From the NCBI GenBank assembly GCA_041391505.1, contig JAWKNW010000029.1, forward strand, positions 4,492 through 68,491: a stretch of 64,000 nt of DNA, given 5' to 3'. Below the pieces are notes generated by a model. That model did no database searches and was not told the DNA's origin. It saw nothing but the letters and a program-made list of their open reading frames with translations. The stretch is from Rhodothermales bacterium. Its GTDB lineage: Bacteria; Bacteroidota; Rhodothermia; Rhodothermales; JAHQVL01. A program made the translations under genes and the position numbers. Below, piece after piece: positions 37,667-45,381 of the stretch; positions within the stretch are counted from its first letter, which is position 1, and the number at the start of each line of letters is the position of its first letter.

Positions 37667-37996
37667 ATGAAAAAGAGGACAGATTCTTCTATTGCGGCCA
37701 AAGGCCGTGCACGATCCGCAGCATGGGCGTCCCTTCACGTGTTTCCCAGGGCAATCGCATTCTCGCCGTGGCCGTGAGAAGCGTATGGGAGTTTGGGTGC
37801 ATGGGGGCATTATTTACCGCAAAACCTCCCATACCGGGAGATGCTCACGTTTGAAGAGCATGCGATTGCCCTGACGTGTTTCCAGGTATCCTTGCACTGC
37901 TGATATGTGCCCCTGTTTGCGCCCAGGTAATCCCTGACACGCTCGACAACCGACATTATTCCCCGCTCGCTGTGGGCAATGAGTGGCAGTATGGCG
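37667..37996 (+). pseudogene. 5' fragment of a secreted protein gene, interrupted by a MITE
   Basis: If 37747-37873 and one copy of the flanking ACGTGTTTCC are removed, one uninterrupted frame opens at ATG 37667: basic start MKKRTDSS, a hydrophobic signal segment ending PVCAQ, then VIPDTLDNRHYSPLAVGNEWQYG. The last part is nearly identical to IIRDTLDHRRYFPLAVGNEWQY of the intact gene ending at 41835. Similarity stops near 37996, just before the serine hydrolase, so the gene is truncated as well as interrupted. Confidence 0.82.
37747..37873. mobile_element. 127-bp MITE with 14-bp terminal inverted repeats and 10-bp target duplication
   Basis: Ends CAGGGCAATCGCAT and ATGCGATTGCCCTG are perfect complements. 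Both sides carry the same 10-mer ACGTGTTTCC (37737-37746, 37874-37883). The interior is largely palindromic (CGTGAG/CTCACG, TATGGGAG/CTCCCATA) and encodes no transposase. The ends and the ~10-bp duplication recall IS4-superfamily elements; no full-length parent is in the window. Confidence 0.85.
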
Positions 37997-38029
37997 ACTC
38001 TCCATCCACCTACCTTCCAACACACTTTC

Positions 38030-39283
38030 GTGAAACGACTCCTCTTCATCCTGCTCCTCCTGGCCCCTATCGCCGGGTTTGCGCAAGACCGCACGCCGTC
38101 CACGTTGCATATCGACGCGACGCGTCTGGCGCGGGTCGATTCGGTGCTCGAGCGGTACGTCCGTGAAAACCGGGTGGCCGGCGCGGTCGGGCTCGTGCTG
38201 CGCGACGGCGAGGTCGTTTATGAGCGGGCCGTGGGCTGGGCCGACCGCGAAGCGAAGCGCCCGATGACCACAGAGACCGTCTTCCGCATCGCATCCCAGA
38301 CGAAGGCGATCACCAGCGCTGCCCTGCTGATGCTGGTGGAGGAGGGGCGCATCAACCTGAACGAGCCCGTTAGCCGCTGGATGCCGACGTTTGCGAAAAC
38401 GACGGTCGCGGTGCCCTCGGACACCGGTGTTGTCATGGTGCCGGCGCGGCGCCCCATCCTGGTGCGCGATCTGCTGACGCACACCGCCGGCATCTCCTAC
38501 GGCCGCGACGCCGCGCTGGCCGAGCGGTACCTCGAACAGGGCCTCGGCTACGGCGAGGCCTACGGCTGGTACTTCGCGCACCTCGAGGAGCCGGCGTGCG
38601 AACGGCTCGACCGGCTCGGCTCGCTCCCATTCACGGCCCAGCCCGGCGAACGCTTTGTATACGGCTACAACACCGACATCCTGGGCTGTATCGTCGAACG
38701 CGAGAGCGGGCAGTCGCTCGACGCCTTCATCGCCGAACGCATCACGCGCCCGCTGGGGATGCGCAGCACCTGGTTCTTCATGCCGCCCGACCAGCGTTCT
38801 CGCCTCGCCGCCGTCTACACCCCGGCCGCGGACGGGACGATGGAGCGCGCGCCCGACGGGCCACTGGGGCAGGGGGATTATGTGGACGGGCCGCGCGTCA
38901 GCTTCGCCGGCGGCGCCGGCCTGCTATCGACGGCCCGCGACTATGCCCGCTTCCTGGAGATGATCCGACACGCCGGCACGCTCGACGGCGTGCACTACCT
39001 CGCCCCGCATACCGTCGCGCTGATGACCTCGAACCAGGTCGGCGACCTGCACAACGAAAACGGCCTCGGGTTTGGACTCGGTTTCGAGACCACCGACCGG
39101 GCCGGCGCGAACGACTTCGCCTCCGTCGGGTCGTTCGGATGGAGCGGCGCCTACGGCTCGGTGTATGAAGTCGACCCTCACGAACGCCTCGTGCTCGTCC
39201 TGATGATTCAGGTCGTCCCGTACGTCGGCTCCGGCATCCGCGAGTCGTTCAAGGCCGCCGTGTACCAGTCGCTCGTCCCATAA
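38030..39283 (+). CDS. Beta-lactamase-like serine hydrolase (class C / family VIII esterase type)
   Basis: About 417 residues from GTG 38030, which starts a normal signal peptide (MKRLLFILLLLAPIAGFAQ); an ATG at 37979 would translate the pseudogene tail. The nucleophile motif SxxK is SQTK and the tyrosine motif lies in VYGYNTDILG. FGWSGAYGS near the end takes the place of the KTG box. Probably a periplasmic esterase or peptidase rather than a true beta-lactamase. Flanked by a gene remnant and an IS110 element. Confidence 0.87.
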   Translation: MKRLLFILLLLAPIAGFAQDRTPSTLHIDATRLARVDSVLERYVRENRVAGAVGLVLRDGEVVYERAVGWADREAKRPMTTETVFRIASQTKAITSAALLMLVEEGRINLNEPVSRWMPTFAKTTVAVPSDTGVVMVPARRPILVRDLLTHTAGISYGRDAALAERYLEQGLGYGEAYGWYFAHLEEPACERLDRLGSLPFTAQPGERFVYGYNTDILGCIVERESGQSLDAFIAERITRPLGMRSTWFFMPPDQRSRLAAVYTPAADGTMERAPDGPLGQGDYVDGPRVSFAGGAGLLSTARDYARFLEMIRHAGTLDGVHYLAPHTVALMTSNQVGDLHNENGLGFGLGFETTDRAGANDFASVGSFGWSGAYGSVYEVDPHERLVLVLMIQVVPYVGSGIRESFKAAVYQSLVP

Positions 39284-39299
39284 TCGACGCATCGCGACC

Positions 39300-39309
39300 G
39301 TAGGTCGGG
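39300..39309. repeat. Left half of a REP-like palindrome split by the IS110 element
   Basis: GTAGGTCGGG matches the start of the intact REP-like element at 41976-42048 (read in reverse, CGTAGGTCGGGTTA). Its continuation TTA... lies 1.4 kb on at 40710, so the IS entered between GTCGGG and TTA. Confidence 0.8.
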
Positions 39310-39369
39310 ATCTTTCCAACAAGGTACTATGCACTGAGTTGCCCTGTCCACCTTGCATTGGAGACAATG

Positions 39370-40422
39370 ATGGAAACGCTGCCACGCTACTACACGGGTC
39401 TTGATTTGCACAAGCGAACGATCACCGCAACCACACTCGACGCCCGGGGTGAGACGGTATCGCAGGCAACGTTTCGGTGCCATCCCGACGTCTTGCGTCA
39501 CTATTTCGCCGATTGTGCGCCGCCAGAGAGCGAGCACCACATTGTTGTTGAAGCCACGACGGGATGGTACTGGGTGAAAGATGCCCTGCGTGCTGCTCCG
39601 TTCACGCTTCACCTGGCCCATGCCAGGCAAGTGAAGGCCATTACGAGCGCGAAAGTAAAAACGGATTCCGCTGACGCCCGTATGTTAGCTCAGTTGCTTC
39701 GCAACGATCTACTTCCGGAGGCGCATATGATATCAGATGAGCTCAGACCCCTGCGCGACGTGCTGCGCACGCGGCTCAAGCTGGTCGAGCGATCTAGCGC
39801 AGCGCAGAATTCGATCCATCGTCTGCTAGAGAAGATGAATGTCGAGCAGGTGGACGACCTCCCTGAGCTGATGCAGCTTCCAGCGCGTTGCCACCAGGAG
39901 CAGATCGTGCTCTTGCAGCAGCAGATCAAGCAGCTGGAGCATTCGCTGCAGGCGCACCTGGTACCTGATGAGGAGGTACAACGCTTGTTACGCATTCCTG
40001 GGATCGGCAAAATCAACGCCTTTACCATCCGTCTGGAAGTGGATGACATCGCGCGCTTTGAGAGCGATCGACAGTTCTTTTCTTACTGCCGACTTGTCCC
40101 CGGGGCCGATAACTCGGCGGAGCGTTCGCGGCACAAACGCTCGCGCGAGGGCAATCGGTATTTGAAGATGGTCTTTGCTACGGCGAGCCTCCGTGCGATA
40201 CAGTATTACCCCGAAATCCGCTCGTGGTACCAGCGCAAGAAGCGAAAGAAACCCGATGCGCTGGCGCGCACGTTGGTAGCCAAGGAGCTGGCGCGGATTG
40301 TCTATCAGGTATGGACGAAGGGGGAAGCATTCAATGGCCGGTTCAAGGGCGAACTCTTGAGCCGAGTCAAAGAAGAGACGTGGCCCTTGCTCCGAAGCCC
40401 GGACGGTCTAACTGAACCGTAG
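39370..40422 (+). CDS. IS110/IS1111-family transposase (DEDD RuvC-like recombinase)
   Basis: 350 residues from ATG 39370 (ATG 39367 also possible). N-terminal RuvC-like DEDD domain: Asp in YYTGLDLHKR, Glu in IVVEATTG, two Asp in VKTDSADARML. A coiled coil follows (about 155-205) and a Tnp_20 domain with IPGIGKINAFTI and the serine-containing NSAERSRHKRSREGNRYLK region. Appears intact. Family members insert by an RNA-guided, cut-and-paste-like recombination. Confidence 0.95.
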   Translation: METLPRYYTGLDLHKRTITATTLDARGETVSQATFRCHPDVLRHYFADCAPPESEHHIVVEATTGWYWVKDALRAAPFTLHLAHARQVKAITSAKVKTDSADARMLAQLLRNDLLPEAHMISDELRPLRDVLRTRLKLVERSSAAQNSIHRLLEKMNVEQVDDLPELMQLPARCHQEQIVLLQQQIKQLEHSLQAHLVPDEEVQRLLRIPGIGKINAFTIRLEVDDIARFESDRQFFSYCRLVPGADNSAERSRHKRSREGNRYLKMVFATASLRAIQYYPEIRSWYQRKKRKKPDALARTLVAKELARIVYQVWTKGEAFNGRFKGELLSRVKEETWPLLRSPDGLTEP

Positions 40423-40690
40423 ACGTTCCTGGTCGGGAATGGGAACGGAGCAAGCATGCCACCGACATGGATCTGGGCAGGAGCGAATGCTCCACGACTG
40501 AACCAGTCACAAAGCCCGAATGGGGGTTTGGTTGCCACGCCTCGTAACTGAGTCGATGGACACACCAAACGTGATCCTGCGGTGCGGCCCTTTATTGAGA
40601 TTCGACGTGCGAGCGAGCACGCCGCCGGGCGAGGTATACCCTGGTAGATTACGATACAGCGCCAGAAAGAAAATCTGGGGCTACCTTGAC
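40423..40690 (+). ncRNA. Candidate bridge RNA of the IS110-family element
   Basis: Non-coding end of the IS, directly after the transposase stop. Hairpin CGTTCC (40424-40429) / GGAACG (40442-40447) presents a 12-nt loop containing GGTCGGGA, the same as the left target flank GGTCGGG (39303-39309). A second segment at 40520-40532 (ATGGGGGTTTGGT) matches the right IS end and junction ATGGGGGTTAGGT with one mismatch. These fit a target-binding and a donor-binding loop. Hairpins GAGC/GCTC and GACTG/CAGTC lie between. No direct evidence of transcription. Confidence 0.6.
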
Positions 40691-40709
40691 AAAAACCTTG
40701 TTATGGGGG

Positions 40710-40739
40710 TTAGGTCCCCCCCAGGGACCGTAACCCGAC
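40710..40739. repeat. Right half of the split REP-like palindrome
   Basis: TTA, then GGTCCC / GGGACC around CCCCA, then GTAACCCGAC, which pairs with GTCGGG on the other side of the IS. Rejoined to 39300-39309 it forms one long palindrome. The same GTAACCCGACGA end occurs in the element at 41976-42048. Confidence 0.8.
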
Positions 40740-40806
40740 GATGTACCCATTCATTTTGCCCGCCCCTCTCCCGCCTCGTATGAACGCACCTGCCATCCAT
40801 GACGCC

Positions 40807-40830
40807 GCCCCCGCCTCAGGAGACGGGGGC
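40807..40830. terminator. GC-rich hairpin, weak terminator candidate
   Basis: GCCCCCG (40807-40813) and CGGGGGC (40824-40830) form a perfect stem with a 10-nt loop followed by TTCTC, without a real T-tract. It lies in the leader of the next gene, between the REP and TTG 40861. Confidence 0.35.
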
Positions 40831-40860
40831 TTCTCAGAGGGTCGCCGCGTTGCGGCTCTT

Positions 40861-41835
40861 TTGAGGCCGAATCCAACGGCAGGTTATCGGGATGGTGCGC
40901 GACAGCCCGTCCGCTCAGCCCTGTTCATCATCATGGCCCTCCTCCTATCCGCCGGCGCCGCGCAGGGGCAAATCATCCGGGACACCCTCGATCACAGGCG
41001 CTATTTCCCGCTCGCCGTGGGCAATGAGTGGCAGTACGAAGGTCATGGATTTGCTTCCGCCATCCCTTTTTATGAGCGGAAACGCGTCGTCGCCGATACG
41101 CTGGTAGGGGACCGCCGGTATTTCCGCTATGTCGTAGAAGGGTTCGATCACTCCATGGTCCTCATTCGCACGCACACAGCCTGGCTGCGATATAATGCGG
41201 CTGGCGCCGTCGTCGCGTTCGCGGATCCCGGCGAAGATACCATGGCTATCGACTCCACCCTCTTCTGGTATCACAAGGATTTTGGTGACAGCGTAGATGC
41301 GGAATTCGGAGCCCGAGCCATCGTGGAGGGACGATATGACACGACGGTTTTTATCGGTACCACGGTCGTGCCGGTTGCCGCCGTCAAGTATCTCGGCGAG
41401 CGTGTACCTTTCGTTCCTTTCGTTTCGGAGGTGATAGCCGCCGGTTTCGGTCTGGTGAGCTATCAGTACTGGGACGGCGACGAAGCTGGCCTCACCTATG
41501 CGCGTATCGACGGACGCACATACGGCGTCCCGGCCATCCATGTCGGATACGAACAGCCCGCGCACCCCCTTCCTGCCACGCACATCCTCTCGTTATTTCC
41601 GATGCCCGCCGGCGAGACCGTCACCATCGGCTATGCCTTGCGTGCAGACCATGGTGCAACGATCGACGTGATCGATCTGCTGGGTCGGACCTTGATCACC
41701 GGGCCGATTTCTGCCGGTAGCGCCAGCCTATCGGAGAAAAGCATCGATGTCTCCCCGTTGCGTGGCGGAACCTACCTCGTCCGCCTTACCGACGATGCCG
41801 GCCACGCCGACACCGCTGTACTCATCAAACGCTGA
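40861..41835 (+). CDS. Secreted T9SS-type protein, intact paralogue of the broken gene
   Basis: 324 residues from TTG 40861, which gives a signal peptide (RSALFIIMALLLSAGAAQGQ); ATGs at 40741 and 40780 in the same frame are possible but precede a hairpin. After the signal comes IIRDTLDHRRYFPLAVGNEWQY, shared with the remnant at 37667-37996, then a beta-rich body and a short T9SS-like C-terminal domain (LFPMPAGETVTIGYAL, IDLLGRTLI, GGTYLVRLTDDAG). Function unknown. Probably a surface protein. Confidence 0.75.
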   Translation: MRPNPTAGYRDGARQPVRSALFIIMALLLSAGAAQGQIIRDTLDHRRYFPLAVGNEWQYEGHGFASAIPFYERKRVVADTLVGDRRYFRYVVEGFDHSMVLIRTHTAWLRYNAAGAVVAFADPGEDTMAIDSTLFWYHKDFGDSVDAEFGARAIVEGRYDTTVFIGTTVVPVAAVKYLGERVPFVPFVSEVIAAGFGLVSYQYWDGDEAGLTYARIDGRTYGVPAIHVGYEQPAHPLPATHILSLFPMPAGETVTIGYALRADHGATIDVIDLLGRTLITGPISAGSASLSEKSIDVSPLRGGTYLVRLTDDAGHADTAVLIKR

Positions 41836-41975
41836 TTCCACTTAACCCGCCAAGCGTGAAGGTGACCATGATCGCCGGCTGATCGTCGCGCATCCACATC
41901 ACGCCCTTTATTTCGGAATTTGGGATGAGGCTTCTTCGGCCTGGCTGTCGAATCGGGCGATTGAATCGGATATTC

Positions 41976-42048
41976 GTCGGGTTACGCGGCGGGCAGGGAC
42001 CTGTGCTCGAACGCACACGTGTGCCGCGCCGCTAACCCGACCTACGAC
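41976..42048. repeat. REP-like palindromic element
   Basis: GTCGGGTTACGCGGCG (41976-41991) pairs with CGCCGCTAACCCGAC (42027-42041, one bulged C), followed by CTACGAC. The loop holds GTGC/GCAC and GCACACGTGTGC. This GTCGGGTTA / TAACCCGAC type of short palindrome is widespread in bacteria. It supplies the template for recognising the split copy at 39300/40710. Confidence 0.75.
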
Positions 42049-42073
42049 ACCGCGTTTGACCGATCGCGCATTG

Positions 42074-42550
42074 TTACGCGTGCTGATCTTCGAGGACGAG
42101 CCGGTCCAGGTTGCGGTAACTTGCTTCGAGGCCCTGGTCCATCCCCGACATGACGATCGCGTCGCGGGTGGCCTTGTCGTTGCAGTTGATGGTCATGATC
42201 ACAATCGTCTCGTCGCCGGCTTCGAAAAATTCGGTCTCGACGATGCTGGTGCCGTTGGGAAACAGCTCGAACGTCTCGGTATGCACGATCAACGTCTCCG
42301 GCGTGATAGTCTTGAACGTCCCGAACGCCACCATCGGATCGATGGGCGTCAGCCACGTGTAACGCCAGGATCCACCTTCCCGGAAATCGATTTCGCACCC
42401 GGGCATGGTGTGGCCTTCCGGACCGGTCAGCCACTGTTTGACGAGCTCGGGCTCGGAGAACGCTCGCCATACCAGCGAGCGCGGCGCCTTGAATCCCCGC
42501 TCGGTGCGGACCTGCGTGTCAGAGGGTGTTGTCAGTCGGAGTGGTATCAT
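42074..42550 (-). CDS. SRPBCC/AHSA1-type START-like protein
   Basis: 158 residues from ATG 42550. Helix-grip fold with RGFKAPRSLVWRAFSEPELVKQWLTGP at the start, FREGGSWRYTW and the C-terminal MDQGLEASYRNLDRLV helix, as in AHSA1-domain proteins that bind hydrophobic ligands. Its start overlaps the end of the arsR-type gene by 32 bp, so they form an operon in which the regulator and the ligand-binding protein are made together. Ligand unknown. Confidence 0.88.
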   Translation of the reverse strand: MIPLRLTTPSDTQVRTERGFKAPRSLVWRAFSEPELVKQWLTGPEGHTMPGCEIDFREGGSWRYTWLTPIDPMVAFGTFKTITPETLIVHTETFELFPNGTSIVETEFFEAGDETIVIMTINCNDKATRDAIVMSGMDQGLEASYRNLDRLVLEDQHA

Positions 42551-42884
42551 CGGATGTACCTTCAGGGTTTGCTTGCAGTTTGGCCAGGACCTCGTCCAGG
42601 CGCCCATAATTCGCCTCCCAGATCGCCCGGTATCGATCCAGCCAACCACTGGCCTCCGAAAGCCGCGCCGCCTCGATGCGCCGGGGGCGCGAGGGGCCCT
42701 GCGGGTTGACCGAAACCAACCCTGCGTCTTCGAGAACCTTGAGGTGCCGCGAAATCGCCGGCTGGCTGATCTCGAAGGGCTCCATCAATTCGGTCACCGT
42801 GGCCTCGCCCTCGGCGAGACGCGACAGGATGGCCCGGCGTATCGGGTTGGCCAGGGCGGAAAATGTTAGGTCGAGCTGATCCAT
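42519..42884 (-). CDS. ArsR-family winged-helix repressor
   Basis: 121 residues from ATG 42884 (the frame opens at 42902). Winged helix: LTFSALANPIRRAILSRLAEGEATVTELMEPFEISQPAISRHLKVLEDAGLV, then PRRIEAARL. No metal-binding Cys pair is seen in the recognition helix, so it is not a typical metal sensor. This class often pairs with an AHSA1/SRPBCC gene, as here (32-bp overlap), and likely represses its own operon. Confidence 0.9.
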   Translation of the reverse strand: MDQLDLTFSALANPIRRAILSRLAEGEATVTELMEPFEISQPAISRHLKVLEDAGLVSVNPQGPSRPRRIEAARLSEASGWLDRYRAIWEANYGRLDEVLAKLQANPEGTSDDTTPTDNTL

Positions 42885-42902
42885 AGGATTTAGATATAAC
42901 AC

Positions 42903-43219
42903 ACTTGATATATAACAATTATGTTATATCGTGGTCAAGCTTTTTCCCGCTCACTCAAGAATTTTTTCCGTCGCCTCAGCGACATACCGCGCCGTCACAG
43001 TAAACTTCAACCTGCACACACGAGCCGGATCACATCCACCGGATGCAATCTCCCCGGTGGGCACGATCGATTGGCTGGCGCTTCTCCATGCCGATACATC
43101 CACTCCTGGGAAACGAAGGTTCGCACAACCCCTTCCGCCCGGGAAATACGGTGGGGAAATACGGTGGGGAAATCCGTTACAACCGTACGGAGTGCAGCCC
43201 AACAGCCCTTCCTGGAACC
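42903..43219. other. Intergenic region with 13-bp tandem repeat
   Basis: No gene is visible. At about 43140-43174 a 13-bp unit GGGGAAATACGGT is repeated about 2.5 times. The left end is AT-rich, with the arsR-type promoter side. Confidence 0.4.
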
Positions 43220-43687
43220 ATGGTCACGCACAAGAAACAATCGGATGACGTCGCGTCGGCCCGACTCTATCCGCCCGACATTTATGTAGCAGACTGCGGA
43301 AATAACCTCGGGAGAGGGGTATTTGCCGCCCGTTCCTTTCTTGAAGGAGAGGCCGTGGAAATCGCCCCGTTGTTCCTGCTGAAGGGCCTGACGGGGATGC
43401 TCCCTCCGTCCATTGAGCTGCGGGTGTACGACTGGGAATCCCTCACGGGCGCCGACACCGGCAAGGCCATCGTGCTCGGCTACGGAAGCCTGTACAACCA
43501 CAGCGATAACCCGAACCTGTCGTACAGCCCCGATGCCGCGAACGATCTGATGACCTACACAGCCAGGCGTCCCATCGCCGCGCATGAGCAGCTCACCATC
43601 CATTACGACCGGGCGAACGGCCAGCACACCGAGGAACAGGAGGGATGGTTCGCGCGCAATGCCATCGAGAAACGGGCCATCGCCTGA
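43220..43687 (+). CDS. SET-domain protein (putative lysine methyltransferase)
   Basis: 155 residues from ATG 43220. SET fold signatures: GRGVFAARSFLEGEAVE (motif I), LGYGSLYNHSDNPNLSY (motif III, NHSxxPN) and EQLTIHYD (motif IV). It is a stand-alone SET domain with no pre- or post-SET zinc cysteines, as in bacterial SET proteins. Catalyses SAM-dependent protein lysine methylation; target unknown. Single gene. Confidence 0.86.
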   Translation: MVTHKKQSDDVASARLYPPDIYVADCGNNLGRGVFAARSFLEGEAVEIAPLFLLKGLTGMLPPSIELRVYDWESLTGADTGKAIVLGYGSLYNHSDNPNLSYSPDAANDLMTYTARRPIAAHEQLTIHYDRANGQHTEEQEGWFARNAIEKRAIA

Positions 43688-43758
43688 GCGCCGGGCGAGG
43701 CGACGGTGCCGGGCAGGAGGTCATTTTTGCGAGACGCCGGAGAGATAGTGGGTCGCCC

Positions 43759-44544
43759 TTATCCCTCTTTTTCCATCGTCGAACGCGAAATCGCCGTCAC
43801 CAGCTTTCTGGGCAGGATGCGCAGCAGGATGTGAAAGGCAAATTTGTTGAAGATGCCGAAGACGGCCATCGTCTTGCCTCGCAGCATGGCGCGGTAACCG
43901 TAATCGGCCACGGTGCGGGCCGTGGGGATAAAGAGGAGCTTGACCGCGCGGGTGCGGGTGAGGTTGCCGTTTTCGATGAACTCCGTCTGCGTAAAGTTCG
44001 GGCAGAGCGCGGTCACCGTCACGTTGGTGTCCGATAGCTCGTTGGCCAGCGCCTCCGAAAACGAGATGACGTAGGCCTTCGACGCGTAGTAGACCGCCTG
44101 GAGCGGGCCCGGGATGAAGCCGGCGGTGGACGCGACGTTCATCACACAACCCCGATTGCGCTCGACCATGCCGGGAAGAAACATCCGCGTCAGCGCCGTC
44201 AGCGCGAGGATGTTCAGGTTGATCATGGCCTTGTCGGCCTCCCAGTCGCGCTCGTAGAAAAAGCCGTGGCCGCCGAAGCCGGCGTTGTTGATCAGCACCT
44301 CCACATCGACCTGCTTGTCGGTCAGTTCCTTGTAGATGGCCTTCGCCGCACCGGGGACGGCCAGGTCGCGCGCGATGGTCAACACCTGTACGCCATGCGC
44401 CTGCTCCAACTCGGTCTTGAGTTCGAGCAGCCGTTCCGCGCGCCGGGCCACGAGGACGAGATCGCCTTTGCGCGACGCGTGGATGCGCGCGAGTTCACGG
44501 CCGATCCCGCTGGACGCGCCCGTGATGAGTGCCACATTATTCAT
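43759..44544 (-). CDS. Short-chain dehydrogenase/reductase
   Basis: 261 residues. Rossmann motif TGASSGIGREL (about 8-18), NNAGFGG, catalytic Ser in NVASTAGFIPG and YxxxK as YYASK. The C-terminus (PTARTVADYGYRAMLRGKTMAVFG, then a hydrophobic FAFHILLRILPRKL) resembles DltE-type reductases with a membrane-contacting tail. NAD(P)-dependent oxidoreductase; substrate unknown. Alone in its operon. Confidence 0.92.
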   Translation of the reverse strand: MNNVALITGASSGIGRELARIHASRKGDLVLVARRAERLLELKTELEQAHGVQVLTIARDLAVPGAAKAIYKELTDKQVDVEVLINNAGFGGHGFFYERDWEADKAMINLNILALTALTRMFLPGMVERNRGCVMNVASTAGFIPGPLQAVYYASKAYVISFSEALANELSDTNVTVTALCPNFTQTEFIENGNLTRTRAVKLLFIPTARTVADYGYRAMLRGKTMAVFGIFNKFAFHILLRILPRKLVTAISRSTMEKEG

Positions 44545-44906
44545 ACGCTGGAAGTCGCGTGGGTCGATGCGCCGCTAACCGTGTAGCGGTGCTGCTCCTT
44601 GAATGCAGTCACCGGCGTCTTGTTTAACGCATTTTAAGTGAAGCCTTAAGACCGGTTTGACCTTATCTTTTTTTGCAGATGACGCTGCGGACCTACCCGC
44701 ACTGCTCTTGCCGCAGGCCCGGGCCGAGCGACAAACCGATGCGGAGTCACACACGGTCACACGGGCGGGAGGCGTGTGGGAGGCGGAGGCCGCGCCGGCT
44801 TGCACGCCGGCGAGCGGGGGGGTATCTTGACCCAAGGTAGCAAAAAAGCGCTTTCAGTCATGCGCCAGCCGCCTCCACACAAACACTTCACGAATCGGGC
44901 GCTCCC
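44545..44906. other. Intergenic region, divergent
   Basis: No gene is seen in this 362-bp gap between the dehydrogenase and the small membrane protein. It holds an AT-rich patch near 44615-44685 with CTTATCTTTTTTTGC, possibly promoter sequence, but no confident box. Confidence 0.4.
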
Positions 44907-45278
44907 ATGCTCCGCAACATCCTGGCCGTCGCCGGCGGCTTCATCGTCTGGACCATCGGCTGGCTCGGCTTCTTCGCCGCCGCATCGTCCGTCACCCCCC
45001 AGTACTTCAATGAGGATGGATCGACCGATTCCGCCGGCGTGCTCGTGGCGTTTCTCATCGCCAGCATGGTGTGCTCGCTCCTCGCCGGCTGGGTGATCCC
45101 CCTGATCGCCAGAGGACCGCAAATCAGGCTGGCCTGGGTGCTCGGCATCATCCTGCTCGCGGTAGGGATCGGCGTGCAGGCCAGCGCGTGGGATTCGTTT
45201 CCGCTCTGGTACAACCTGATTTTCCTGGCCGCTCTCGTGCCGGTGACGCTGTTCGGACATAACCTGAACAAACGCTGA
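44907..45278 (+). CDS. Small four-helix membrane protein of unknown function
   Basis: 123 residues, four hydrophobic segments (about 3-27, 44-65, 73-92, 98-117) and a basic C-terminal GHNLNKR. No catalytic motif. Similar small proteins occur in Bacteroidota, but I cannot name a family. Followed after about 100 bp by the M28 peptidase gene. Confidence 0.65.
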   Translation: MLRNILAVAGGFIVWTIGWLGFFAAASSVTPQYFNEDGSTDSAGVLVAFLIASMVCSLLAGWVIPLIARGPQIRLAWVLGIILLAVGIGVQASAWDSFPLWYNLIFLAALVPVTLFGHNLNKR

Positions 45279-45381
45279 CCCGGAAGCGGCCTTTTTATCG
45301 GGGATGTGGTATTTTGGGGCAGGCCGCCATACATCGCGGCCGCGCCTGCGGGTGTTTTCAGCACGTTTTGAAGGATCTCTT

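Larger units (their letters stand above)
39310..40709 (+). mobile_element. IS110-family insertion sequence (IS1111-like layout)
   Basis: About 1400 bp, bounds deduced from the split REP: left junction GTCGGG/ATCTTT, right junction TATGGGGG/TTAGG. Both junctions keep GGG, as expected if a short core shared by target and donor is used. Subterminal inverted repeats AACAAGGT (39318-39325) and ACCTTGTT (40695-40702). A short upstream end and a long (about 290 bp) non-coding downstream end match the IS1111 subgroup. Confidence 0.85.

Noticed and set aside
38030..39283. True AmpC beta-lactamase
   Set aside because: SxxK and a Tyr motif are present but the KTG box is replaced; family VIII esterase-like is safer.
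39358..39369. TTG start of the transposase at 39358
   Set aside because: ATGs at 39367 and 39370 are better and nearer to the conserved GLDLHK start of the RuvC domain.
43140..43174. CRISPR-like tandem repeat
   Set aside because: The 13-bp units are contiguous with no spacers and no cas genes occur in the window.
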